A DNA stretch of 64,000 nucleotides from VAZQ01 sp036498625. GTDB lineage: Bacteria; Pseudomonadota; Alphaproteobacteria; Rhizobiales; Xanthobacteraceae. Both the position numbers and the translations under genes were made by a program. Below, piece by piece: positions 33,679 to 41,867 of the stretch (position 1 is the stretch's first letter; each line of letters starts with the position of its first letter). The stretch covers positions 1 through 64,000 of the forward strand of contig DASYFD010000314.1 in the NCBI GenBank assembly GCA_036498625.1, in the 5' to 3' direction. The notes beneath the pieces are model-generated. The model did no database searches. It saw only the letters and a list, made by a program, of their open reading frames with translations, and was not told the origin of the DNA.

Positions 33679-34180
33679 GCATCTGGCTATCGTCATCGCG
33701 CTTGCGCTCGGCAGCGGGAACGCGCTGGCAGCGGATCAGCCTGGCCTCGGCAAGCCGCTGAGCGAGGCCGATCTTGCGCTGTGGGACATCAGCATCGGAC
33801 CGGACGGCAAGGGCTTGCCGTCCGGCAGCGGCACGCCGGCCCAGGGCGCCGCCATCTTTGCGCAGAAATGCGAGAGCTGCCACGGCAAGGACGGCCAAGG
33901 CGGGACCAACGCGACGCTCATCAACGCGCCCGGCAAGTCGGACCGCACCATGGCGACCTACGTGCCCAATGCCACCACCATCTTCGACTTCACGCGCCGC
34001 GCGATGCCCTGGCCGCAGCCGAAATCGCTCTCCAACGACGAAGTCTATGCGCTCACCGCCTTCATTCTCGCCGGCAACAAGATCATCGGCGAGAATGATG
34101 CGATGAACGCCGAGACCCTGCCGAAGGTGCAGATGCCGAACCGGAACGGCTTCGTCAGCCGGTATCCCGACAAGCACTGA
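33665..34180 (+). CDS. soxD: SoxD-like cytochrome, short single-haem form
   Basis: This 171-residue exported protein has a signal peptide ending at ALA (residue 22) and one haem motif CESCH at 69-73. The stretches ALWDISIGPDGKGLPSGSG and FDFTRRAMPWPQPKSL match the first domain of SoxD. Classical SoxD is about 380 residues with two haems, so the second haem domain is missing. The final 40 residues end the protein cleanly with NRNGFVSRYPDKH, so this does not look like a frameshift. It takes electrons from SoxC. Confidence 0.83.
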   Translation: MSTGKHLAIVIALALGSGNALAADQPGLGKPLSEADLALWDISIGPDGKGLPSGSGTPAQGAAIFAQKCESCHGKDGQGGTNATLINAPGKSDRTMATYVPNATTIFDFTRRAMPWPQPKSLSNDEVYALTAFILAGNKIIGENDAMNAETLPKVQMPNRNGFVSRYPDKH

Positions 34181-34211
34181 CGACGGCATCTCATCAGCGG
34201 TCTTGCACACG

Positions 34212-34235
34212 GGCTGGCGGAGCAATCCGCCGGCC
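34212..34235. terminator. Hairpin between convergent soxD and sulfatase genes
   Basis: GGCTGGCGGA and TCCGCCGGCC form a ten-base stem with one G-T pair and a GCAA loop. The following bases are only weakly T-rich, so it may be a modest terminator for either strand. Confidence 0.4.
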
Positions 34236-34257
34236 TGTTCTATATCTGTCGCAACCG

Positions 34258-35832
34258 TCACCAGACCCCGAACGGGAAGCCGCGTTCCTTGTGGGTGTTG
34301 GTCCGCTTCTCGATCTCCGCGTCCGAGATGGTCAGGCGGTTGCGCCGATGCCGGGTCCAGGTGAACAGGCGCTGCTCGAGCTCGCGTCGCACGGATTCGA
34401 ATTGCGGGTCGGCACCGAGATCGCAGAGTTCGCGCGGATCGCCGGCGAGATCGAACAATTGCGGCCGGAACCCTTCGTAGAGCACATATTTCCAGCGCCC
34501 GGTGCGCACCATGGTGGCGCGCGCCTCGCCGGGAGTGACGGCGAGATCGCGGCGCGCGGCGCGAAACGAATAGTCGCACTCGCTGAAGACCGCATCGCGC
34601 CAGGGACCCTCGCCGCCTGAGGGACGCACGATGGGCAACAGCGAACGCCCTTCCAGCACATGACTGGGCACCGCCCCGCCCGCGGCCGCGACAAACGTCG
34701 GCAGCAGATCGATCGCCTCGACCAGGGCATCGTTGACGCTGCCGCGGGTTTGGTTTGCGGCGGGGTCGGGATCGTAGATGATCAGCGGAACACGGACGCT
34801 CTCCTCGTGGAACAGCTCCTTCTCGCCAAGCCAGTGATCGCCGAGATAATCGCCATGGTCGCTGGTCACCACGATCATGGTCTGCTCGAAAAGGTAACGC
34901 TCCTCGAGAAATCGCCACAGCCGGCCGAGATGATCGTCGATCTGCTTGATCAGGCCCATATAGGTCGGGATCACGGTCGCGCGCACCTCGTCGCGCGCGA
35001 AGTTCACGCTCTCCTCATGGCGCATGAAGGCCGCATAGACCGGATGGGGATCGCGCCGCTCCGCGTCGCTGCGATTAGGCGCGATCACGTCGGCAGGGCC
35101 GTACAGCGCGTGATAGGGGGCGGGCGCCATATAGGGCCAATGAGGCTTGATGTAGGACAGGTGCAGGCACCAGGGCTGCGTGCCGGCCTGCGCGATGAAC
35201 TCCATGGCGCGGTCGGTCATGTAGGCGGTCTCGGAATGCTCCTCCTTGACGCGGGCCGGCTCGCGCGCGTTGCGCATGTCCCAGCCGGATTTGCGCTCGC
35301 CGCCCGGTCCCAGCGCCGCATTGGCATAGTCATGCCAGGGATTTTCGCCCGCATAGCCGAGCTTGCGCAGATAGTTGTTGTAGCGCAGGTCGGGCGGGGT
35401 GCCGCGGTCGGGCCACAGCCCATCGTCGCGCTCGAAGGGCTCGAAGCCGCATTCGCTGGCGAGCACGCCTTCGATCGAGCGCGGATCGACACCGAGGCGT
35501 TCGAGCCCCGCGCCGTCGGCCACCATGTGGGTCTTGCCGACCAGCGCCACCTGCAGCCCCAGCGGCCGCAGGTGGTCACCCATGGTCATCTCTCCGACCC
35601 GCAGCGGCACGCCGTTATAGGTCGATCCGTGCGAGCCTACATAGCGGCCGGTATAGAACGACATCCGGGATGGGCCGCACACCGGCGCCTGCACATAGGC
35701 GCGCCCAAAGCGCACCCCGCGCACCGCCAGTGCATCGATGTTCGGAGTCGCGAGGCTTGGATGGCCGGCGCACGACAGATAATCCGCGCGCAACTGATCG
35801 GCCATGACGAACAGAATGTTGCGGACCGGCAT
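34258..35832 (-). CDS. Sulfatase-family hydrolase
   Basis: This 524-residue protein belongs to the alkaline phosphatase superfamily. It has an N-terminal metal motif (FVMADQLRADYL), the formylglycine signature CGPSR at 52-56 whose cysteine would be converted, and later TSDHGDYLGDHW metal ligands. No signal peptide is seen, so it acts in the cytoplasm. Substrates may be sulfate esters or phosphonate monoesters. It is the last gene of a four-gene leftward operon with a TauD-type dioxygenase, a Bug receptor and an ornithine cyclodeaminase-like protein, which points to use of an organic sulfur or phosphonate compound. Confidence 0.83.
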   Translation of the reverse strand: MPVRNILFVMADQLRADYLSCAGHPSLATPNIDALAVRGVRFGRAYVQAPVCGPSRMSFYTGRYVGSHGSTYNGVPLRVGEMTMGDHLRPLGLQVALVGKTHMVADGAGLERLGVDPRSIEGVLASECGFEPFERDDGLWPDRGTPPDLRYNNYLRKLGYAGENPWHDYANAALGPGGERKSGWDMRNAREPARVKEEHSETAYMTDRAMEFIAQAGTQPWCLHLSYIKPHWPYMAPAPYHALYGPADVIAPNRSDAERRDPHPVYAAFMRHEESVNFARDEVRATVIPTYMGLIKQIDDHLGRLWRFLEERYLFEQTMIVVTSDHGDYLGDHWLGEKELFHEESVRVPLIIYDPDPAANQTRGSVNDALVEAIDLLPTFVAAAGGAVPSHVLEGRSLLPIVRPSGGEGPWRDAVFSECDYSFRAARRDLAVTPGEARATMVRTGRWKYVLYEGFRPQLFDLAGDPRELCDLGADPQFESVRRELEQRLFTWTRHRRNRLTISDAEIEKRTNTHKERGFPFGVW

Positions 35833-35857
35833 TCAATCACGCCTCGGCGGCGATGCT

Positions 35858-36745
35858 CTAGACCGGCACGTCGCCGACCACGGCGGTGCGCTCCATGCGG
35901 CGACGTTGCGGGTAGTAGTCGTTGGCGGCGTAGTGCTGCGTGCTGATATTGTCCCAGAACACGATCGTGTCGGGCTCCCAGCGCAGGCGGAATTGATATT
36001 CCGGAACATGGGCCTGCTCGAACAGCAGGTCCAGCAGCGCGCGGCTTTCGTCGGCTTGCAGGCCTTCGATGTGCAGAGTGAACTGGGGATTGACGTAGAT
36101 CCCCTTCCGGCCGCTAACCGGATGGGTACGCACCACCGGGTGTGACGGATTGGGGAACATCTCTTCCATCCTCCGCAGCTTGGCCTGGTCCTCGTCGGAC
36201 TTGGAGAACAGCACGCGGAAATTCCGGAAATCGTGCACCGCGCGCAACCCGGAAATCATCGTCTTGAAAGTATGGCTCAAGCCCTCATAGGCCGCCGTCA
36301 TGTCGGCCCAGAGCGTGTCGCCCCCGACCTTCGGGATGATCTGGCAGCGCAGAATCGTGTATTTGGTGGGGTTGTTCCGGAAGGTGGTGTCGCTGTGCCA
36401 GACATCCGTAGACAGGACCGGATTGTCCTTGTCGTTGTCGAGCACGAGAATTTCCGGATATTCGCCCTGCGGGCGCATCGGATGGACCTCCAGCTCGCCG
36501 AACATCCGGCTGACGGCGATGTGCTCGGCGGTGGTCAGCTTCTGGCCGCGTAGCACCAGCACCTTGTGCTCGATCAAGGCGGCCTCGAACGCCCGCGCGG
36601 TCTCTCGGCTCAGGCCTTGCGTGAGATCGAGACCGTGGATTTGCGCGCCGAGCCTAGCACCGAGCCGCTCCACCTCGAAGGGTGCGCCGGATGCAGCTTT
36701 GGCCTGCCGGGCATCGGGGTTGGTATTGTTGACGTTGATGTTCAT
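35858..36745 (-). CDS. TauD/TfdA-family 2-oxoglutarate-dependent dioxygenase
   Basis: This 295-residue protein carries the iron triad HxD at H117/D119 (WHSDTTF) and H271 near the C-terminus, followed by an Arg-rich stretch that would bind 2-oxoglutarate. The family includes taurine dioxygenase, alkylsulfatase AtsK and the 2,4-D dioxygenase TfdA. The pairing with a sulfatase-type gene 25 bases downstream makes a sulfonate or sulfate ester a plausible substrate. The exact substrate cannot be read from the sequence. Confidence 0.85.
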   Translation of the reverse strand: MNINVNNTNPDARQAKAASGAPFEVERLGARLGAQIHGLDLTQGLSRETARAFEAALIEHKVLVLRGQKLTTAEHIAVSRMFGELEVHPMRPQGEYPEILVLDNDKDNPVLSTDVWHSDTTFRNNPTKYTILRCQIIPKVGGDTLWADMTAAYEGLSHTFKTMISGLRAVHDFRNFRVLFSKSDEDQAKLRRMEEMFPNPSHPVVRTHPVSGRKGIYVNPQFTLHIEGLQADESRALLDLLFEQAHVPEYQFRLRWEPDTIVFWDNISTQHYAANDYYPQRRRMERTAVVGDVPV

Positions 36746-36825
36746 GACCCTGCTCTCTTGGGTGCGTTTCCGCCCCGACTATAGAACCGGCCGGCCCTCG
36801 CACACCAGCACGCCCGCGCGCCGCC

Positions 36826-37929
36826 CTATTCCTTTTCGCCAGCCGGCCCACCCTTCGACTTCTGATCCGCCGGCAGCTCGCGTACATCCTTGATCTTGAT
36901 CGCCTCCTTGACCATCGCGATCACTTTCGGAGGCGCCCCCGCAATCCGGCTCGCAATGTCCTGCAGCTCTTCGCCGCCGATGGGGTTGAAGTCCATGTGG
37001 GCCTGGGTCACGGCCTCCTTGAACGCCGGGTCGGCGAGCGTCTCGTCGAAGGCCCGGCGCAGTGCCCGCACCCGGTCGGGAGGAACGCCCGGCGCCGTCA
37101 GAATCGGCCGCCCGACCGCGACGTCGCCCGAGAGGATGTCGAGAATTTGCCGCTGCTCGTCGGTCTGGCCGAGCTCGCTCCACAGCGGCACATCGGGCAG
37201 GTCGGCCTCGCGCTTGGTGCCGATCTGAAACAGGATGTTGACGGTGTGATCGCGCAGCCAGTCCGGATGCGTGGTCTTCATAGAGGCCCAGGAATCGCTA
37301 CCGCGGCCATCGACCTCGCCGCGCTCCACAGCGATGTTGATGTCGCCGCCGCTCACGTAACCGGAAACGATCCGGAATTTGGTGCCGAGCAGATTGTTGG
37401 AGACCTGCGGATAGAGCACCGAAGGGGAGCTCGCGCCCGTGGCCCCGATCGCAAGCGGCTTCATCTTGGCCTGCTCGATGGTGGCGACGCCGCGGGCAGC
37501 GGCAACATACAGGAGATTGTTGACCACCACCATATTGCCGATCCAGTTGAATTTGCGCACATCGAACTGCACGCCCGGTTGGCCCAGCGCCTGGTCGGTG
37601 GGCGTGGTCTGGCTCAGGGTCGCGATCACGCTGCCGTCCTTGGGGGCAACCTTGTAGAGCCAGTTCGCCGCCCCGCGGCTGCCGGCGCCGGGCATGTTCT
37701 GTGGAATGATGCTGGGCTTGCCCGGAATATGGTCGCCCAGGAAGCGCCCGAGCATGCGGGCATACAAGTCGTAGCCGCCGCCGGTGCCATACCCAACCAC
37801 GAGGATGATGCGCTTGCCGCGGTAGAAATCCGCGACATCATCCGCGCGCGCCGGCGCGAGCGCCCCGAACGGCAGTGCGACAAGCAACAGGCCCGTCAGG
37901 CACCTGACCATGTAGCGGCTCGTCATCAT
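36826..37929 (-). CDS. Bug/TctC-type periplasmic substrate-binding protein
   Basis: This 367-residue protein has a signal peptide ending near ARA (about residue 29). The TctC pattern includes GKRIILVVGYGTGGGYD and a later GVPPDRVRALRRAFDE, typical of receptors for tripartite tricarboxylate transporters. No TctA or TctB membrane genes are adjacent. The start has GGAGAATCAG just before two ATG codons. It sits 11 bases downstream of the ornithine cyclodeaminase-like gene. It probably binds the compound handled by the operon. Confidence 0.82.
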   Translation of the reverse strand: MMTSRYMVRCLTGLLLVALPFGALAPARADDVADFYRGKRIILVVGYGTGGGYDLYARMLGRFLGDHIPGKPSIIPQNMPGAGSRGAANWLYKVAPKDGSVIATLSQTTPTDQALGQPGVQFDVRKFNWIGNMVVVNNLLYVAAARGVATIEQAKMKPLAIGATGASSPSVLYPQVSNNLLGTKFRIVSGYVSGGDINIAVERGEVDGRGSDSWASMKTTHPDWLRDHTVNILFQIGTKREADLPDVPLWSELGQTDEQRQILDILSGDVAVGRPILTAPGVPPDRVRALRRAFDETLADPAFKEAVTQAHMDFNPIGGEELQDIASRIAGAPPKVIAMVKEAIKIKDVRELPADQKSKGGPAGEKE

Positions 37930-37940
37930 CTGATTCTCCG

Positions 37941-39035
37941 TCAGGGCGAAGGTCGAAATCCGGCCTTGTAGTAGGCCGACAGGTCGCTGCCGAGCCACTC
38001 GGTCGGGATCGTCTTGTTATTACCTTCTGCGATGGCTTTGCGATACAGGATGCCACCCGCCGCCGCAAACTGAATCGCCAGGCCGGAATTGTTCTTGTAG
38101 TAGACGATGCCGGCGTGGCCGTCTGTGGGAGCGGAGACTTGCGCCTTGCGGGTCAAAAGGTCGCCGAGCTCATGGATCTGCTCTCTGCGGATCACCCCCT
38201 CCTTCAACGGATCGAGCAGCTCGGTCTGATCGTTGTCGATGACGCTTTCCCAGTCATTGATGATGAGGGCGCCGGCGCGCTCGTAGGTGCGCCGGTCGAC
38301 CTCGGAGCGCTTGTTGGTCACATCCGAGTTGGCGATCGAAACCACGACCTGGCCGTCCTCGAGCCAATCGCCGTCGAATACCGGCTTCATGGAGGTGGTG
38401 GCGCAGCAGACGATATCGGCGCCGGCCACTACTGCCCGGGGTTCCGCGACCGCCACCACATCCATGCCGGCACGCGCCATCTCGCGGGCGAAACCCCGGC
38501 GGTGCTCGGCGCTCGGACTGTAGACATTGACGCGCCGCAGCGGCCGCACGACCGCGATCGCCTCAAGCGCGCAGCGCGCCTGCTTGCCGGTTCCGAACAG
38601 GCCGAGCGTGGCGGCATCGGGCCGCGCCACCGCATCGATGCCGACCGCCGTGGTGGCGCCGACCCGCATTCCTGACAGCTGGAATTCGTGCATCAGAGCC
38701 AGCGGCTCGGCGGTCTCGATGCTGTACAGGATCACGATGCCCCAGTTGAAGGCCTGCGGATTCTCGTAAAGTCGGCGGTCGTTGCCGGGGCTCGGCGGCC
38801 GGATGATCTGTGAGCCGGCCCGCACGCAGGCGATGCCCGCGGACGGCACCGCCCCGACATGGACATTGGCGAGATACTTGCGGCCGGGATCGGGGTGCTG
38901 GGCGAGATAACGCATGCGCGGACGGTTGACCGCGCTGCCGTTGGCAAAATCGCGGAAGGCCACCCGCATAGCCTCGATGCAATCCGGCATCGGCAGCAGA
39001 CGCCTCACGTCGTCGTCGGTAATGATGATCGTCAC
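37941..39035 (-). CDS. Ornithine cyclodeaminase / mu-crystallin family protein
   Basis: This 364-residue protein has a Rossmann domain with the GLFGTGKQARCALEAI dinucleotide loop, preceded by GMRVGATTAVG as in ornithine cyclodeaminase and mu-crystallin. Family members act on amino or imino acids, for example as ketimine reductases or alanine dehydrogenases. The GTG at 39035 begins the protein at TIIITDDDV, the usual start of the family; the upstream open frame looks like noise. It is the first gene of the four-gene leftward operon. The substrate is unknown. Confidence 0.82.
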   Translation of the reverse strand: MTIIITDDDVRRLLPMPDCIEAMRVAFRDFANGSAVNRPRMRYLAQHPDPGRKYLANVHVGAVPSAGIACVRAGSQIIRPPSPGNDRRLYENPQAFNWGIVILYSIETAEPLALMHEFQLSGMRVGATTAVGIDAVARPDAATLGLFGTGKQARCALEAIAVVRPLRRVNVYSPSAEHRRGFAREMARAGMDVVAVAEPRAVVAGADIVCCATTSMKPVFDGDWLEDGQVVVSIANSDVTNKRSEVDRRTYERAGALIINDWESVIDNDQTELLDPLKEGVIRREQIHELGDLLTRKAQVSAPTDGHAGIVYYKNNSGLAIQFAAAGGILYRKAIAEGNNKTIPTEWLGSDLSAYYKAGFRPSP

Positions 39036-39238
39036 CCGCTGTGGCTCCCTTGATCGAATGCACACCCTGCGGCGCCCGCATGCCGAACGGCCCGATGCGC
39101 TGCTTTTACATAGCAACGCGGCCGCAGCCAATGCGGCCGAACGGCCCGGCACACGCTGTTGTGATTATTGCGAGAGTGTCGAGCTCGCTGCTGCTCTGCT
39201 ATTGCAGCCTGCGTCCCCAGCCCACGGGAGGTTTTGCC

Positions 39239-39631
39239 ATGATCAGCCGACGGTTTCTTCTCAAGGCCGCCACCGCCGCCGCCATGTTCACATCCGCGAC
39301 CGCGTTCGCAGCCGAAGAGCAACCGTTCACCCGGCAGGCATTCCTGGCCGCCCAGAACGCGGGCAAGTCGATCCTGGTCGAGATCCATGCGTCCTGGTGC
39401 CCGACCTGCCAGGCCCAGAAGCCCATCCTGGGCAAGCTGTTCGCCGATCCCAAATTCAAGAACCTGGCGGTCTTTCGCGTCGATTTCGACAGCCAGAAGG
39501 ACGAGGTCCGAAACTTCAAGGCGCGGATTCAGTCGACCCTGATAACCTTCAAAGGCACCACAGAGATCGCGCGTTCCGTCGGCGACACCAATTCTGCCTC
39601 GCTGGCCGATCTGCTCGCCCTGGCCCTCTAA
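39239..39631 (+). CDS. Tat-exported thioredoxin-like protein
   Basis: This 130-residue protein has a Tat leader (SRRFLLKAATAAAMF) and a thioredoxin fold with the active site WCPTC (C54, C57). The start follows GGGAGG. The next gene, a CcdA-like protein, starts five bases after its stop. The pair resembles SoxW-SoxV or the CcdA-thioredoxin modules that keep periplasmic Sox proteins and cytochrome apoproteins reduced. This fits the nearby soxCD and the c-type cytochromes. Confidence 0.82.
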   Translation: MISRRFLLKAATAAAMFTSATAFAAEEQPFTRQAFLAAQNAGKSILVEIHASWCPTCQAQKPILGKLFADPKFKNLAVFRVDFDSQKDEVRNFKARIQSTLITFKGTTEIARSVGDTNSASLADLLALAL

Positions 39632-39635
39632 AGGG

Positions 39636-40355
39636 ATGCTGATAACGCTTGGCCTCGCCTATCTGGCGGGGGTGCTTTCGACACTCTCGCCGTGCGTGCT
39701 GCCCCTGCTTCCGCTCGTTTTCGGCTCCGCCGCCTCCGCTCACCGCCTCGGGCCGCTCGCCCTGGGGCTGGGGCTGGCCAGCTCTTTCGTGGTGGTCGGC
39801 CTGTTCGTGGCCACGATCGGATTTTCGATCGGCATCGATGCCGATGTTTTTCGGACCGTCGCCGCGTCGCTCATGATTGTCCTCGGCGCCGTCCTGATCG
39901 TGCCTTGGCTTACGGCACGCCTCGCCCGGGCGGCCGGACCCATCAGCCAATGGGCCGATGCGAGGGTCGCCGGCTTCTCGGCCTCCGGGCCGCGGAGCCA
40001 GTTCGGCATCGGCGTCCTGCTCGGGGTCGCATGGAGCCCGTGCGTGGGACCGACGCTGGGCGCCGCCGCGCTGCTGGCAAGCCAAGCCAAAGACCTGCCG
40101 CAGGTGGCCGCCACCATGCTGCTGTTCGGCCTCGGCGCTTCATCGCCGCTACTCGCCGTCGGGATGCTGTCCCGTGAGGCGATGTCGAGGGCCGGCGACC
40201 GTTTGCTGTCCGCGGGCCGAGGCCTCAAGGCTGCGCTTGGAATAGCTTTGGTATTGATCGGCGCGGCGATCGTGACGGGGCTCGACAAGAGGATCGAGAC
40301 GGCGCTGGTCGATGCTTCGCCGCAATGGCTTACCGATCTGACGACGCGCTATTGA
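39636..40355 (+). CDS. CcdA/SoxV-like thiol electron transporter
   Basis: This 239-residue protein has six predicted helices. Two conserved cysteines, C20 in LSPCVLPLLP and C136 in WSPCVGPT, match the CcdA family. CcdA carries reducing power from cytoplasmic thioredoxin across the inner membrane to periplasmic thioredoxin-like proteins. Here the partner is the Tat-exported thioredoxin just upstream. The role in Sox protein or cytochrome maturation is inferred from context. Confidence 0.85.
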   Translation: MLITLGLAYLAGVLSTLSPCVLPLLPLVFGSAASAHRLGPLALGLGLASSFVVVGLFVATIGFSIGIDADVFRTVAASLMIVLGAVLIVPWLTARLARAAGPISQWADARVAGFSASGPRSQFGIGVLLGVAWSPCVGPTLGAAALLASQAKDLPQVAATMLLFGLGASSPLLAVGMLSREAMSRAGDRLLSAGRGLKAALGIALVLIGAAIVTGLDKRIETALVDASPQWLTDLTTRY

Positions 40356-40515
40356 CGTGGCAGGGCTCGAGCGCCGGGCGATCGCCCGAGACCGCCCTGA
40401 GGACGCCAGCCGGGAATTGACAGAAGTCCAGCCAAGACGGCAAAGTTACCCCGTAATTGTGCGTAGAGCAGCCGGTGCATTGCGGCAGCGCACGAAAGAG
40501 CAGAGGGAGGAGACA

Positions 40516-41073
40516 ATGAATCGACGTTGCACGCTTGGTGTCGTGGCGATGACGGCATTTGCCCTGATGCTGCCGGCCTCCAGCCGGGCCCAGAATGCCC
40601 AGCGGCCGCCGGCCGCCGCGGATCAGAAGGCGGCCCCCGCCGCCCCGCCGAAGTCCATGAAGGAGGCGATTGTCGGCACCTGGTCGCTTCTGATCGACGA
40701 CGCGGTCAAGCCCGACGGCACGCACACGCCGAACTTCGGCCCCAATCCGATCGGCATCGCCATGTTCGGATCCGATGGTCACTTCTCCGTAACCATCACG
40801 CGCGCCGGCCGTCCGAAGTTTGCGTCCAACAACAGGACCACCGGAACCGCGGACGAGAACAAGGCAGTGGTCAACGGCTCCAACGCGTTCTTCGGGGCCT
40901 ACTCGCTCAACGAGGCGGACAAGACTCTCACGCTTCGCGTCGAGGGCAGCACCTTCCCGAACCTGGAAGGGACGACGCAGAAGCGGACCATCACCTCGCT
41001 GACTGCGGGCGACGAGCTGACGTGGACCAATCCAGCCACGAAAGGCGAGGTCGCATGGAAGTGGGTGAAGTAG
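40516..41073 (+). CDS. Secreted lipocalin-like protein
   Basis: This 185-residue protein has a signal peptide ending near SRA (about residue 23) and a Pro/Ala linker. The lipocalin-like domain starts at IVGTWSLL and continues with GIAMFGSDGHFSVTI and the YSLNEADKTLTLRVEGS stretch of that family. It ends with GEVAWKWVK. The ATG at 40516 follows GGGAGGAG. Such proteins probably bind small hydrophobic ligands. Function unknown. Confidence 0.75.
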   Translation: MNRRCTLGVVAMTAFALMLPASSRAQNAQRPPAAADQKAAPAAPPKSMKEAIVGTWSLLIDDAVKPDGTHTPNFGPNPIGIAMFGSDGHFSVTITRAGRPKFASNNRTTGTADENKAVVNGSNAFFGAYSLNEADKTLTLRVEGSTFPNLEGTTQKRTITSLTAGDELTWTNPATKGEVAWKWVK

Positions 41074-41256
41074 CAAAGCCGCGTTAGCACGCAATCATCG
41101 AGGTCACGGCCGATCGCCACGCCGCGGCGGTCGTGACTTCCAGTCCCCGCCAGCGGAACTCACGTTCCGTGGTGCAATCGAGTGCGGCGCAGCGCGTCGG
41201 AGACGCGCGTTAGTGGCGTCGCCCGAGACGACGCGGAATTCATAAATGGACGCTCT

Positions 41257-41472
41257 TTATTTCGCCGCCGGGGAGCGCCTGGGCGGATCTCCCGGATAGA
41301 TTCCGCCGGGCCAGGATGGATCGACATCGTCGATCTCAAAGCGGAATTTCGGCAAGTCGGCATGGCCGGACGACAGGCCTTCCGCCGCCCACTTGTCCTG
41401 CGGCAGCACGGCGCCGGCCGATACCACAACCAGCAGAACGGATACGATCGATCGGCCGACCCAGCGCCCCAA
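41257..41472 (-). CDS. Possible small exported protein
   Basis: This frame of 71 residues has a convincing signal-peptide-like segment (SIVSVLLVVVSAGAVL) followed by a short acidic and Pro-rich part. The start codon would be TTG without a ribosome site, so the call is weak. It has no known relatives that I recognise. It is divergent from the cbb3 operon, and the FixK box lies about 290 bases beyond its start. Confidence 0.3.
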   Translation of the reverse strand: MGRWVGRSIVSVLLVVVSAGAVLPQDKWAAEGLSSGHADLPKFRFEIDDVDPSWPGGIYPGDPPRRSPAAK

Positions 41473-41761
41473 GGGCGTTCACGTGATTTACGAGATCCAT
41501 AAAATCAAATCGCCTGCGCGGCATTGCCGGCCTGGCGGCACGCCCTTAGCGTCGCAATGCCAAGCCCTCGACGGCCGAAAACATCGCCGGCGTCAAAGCC
41601 GTGCACGATCATCCGGTCTGGATCGAGCTCAATTCCGGTTTCGTGATCCAATCCGAAAAGAACGAAGCACGCACACGGGCGTCCTGATGCGTGTCCTCGC
41701 CACGCGCCGATGAGACTTGCGACTTCTGCCTGCATCGCACCACACGTCGCGATAGGTGGTT

Positions 41762-41775
41762 TTGATCTGTATCAA
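41762..41775. promoter_or_regulatory. FixK/FNR box of the cbb3 operon
   Basis: TTGATCTGTATCAA matches the consensus TTGAT-N4-ATCAA perfectly. It lies 92 bases before the ccoN start. Oxygen-limited activation of ccoNOQP by FixK2 or FNR-type regulators through such boxes is well established in Hyphomicrobiales. Confidence 0.88.
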
Positions 41776-41867
41776 GGAATGCGCTCGGTCGTTGGGACAA
41801 TTGTGGCTGCCGGTTTGTGCCGATCGAGCCCGTCATCTCGGGTTCATCTCGTCTCGAGGTTGTCCTG

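Larger units (their letters stand above)
41074..41867. other. Intergenic region before the cbb3 operon
   Basis: About 800 bases with at most one small minus-strand gene (41257-41472). A perfect FixK/FNR box lies at 41762-41775. I see no repeats, RNA genes or remnants of mobile elements in the rest. Confidence 0.5.
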
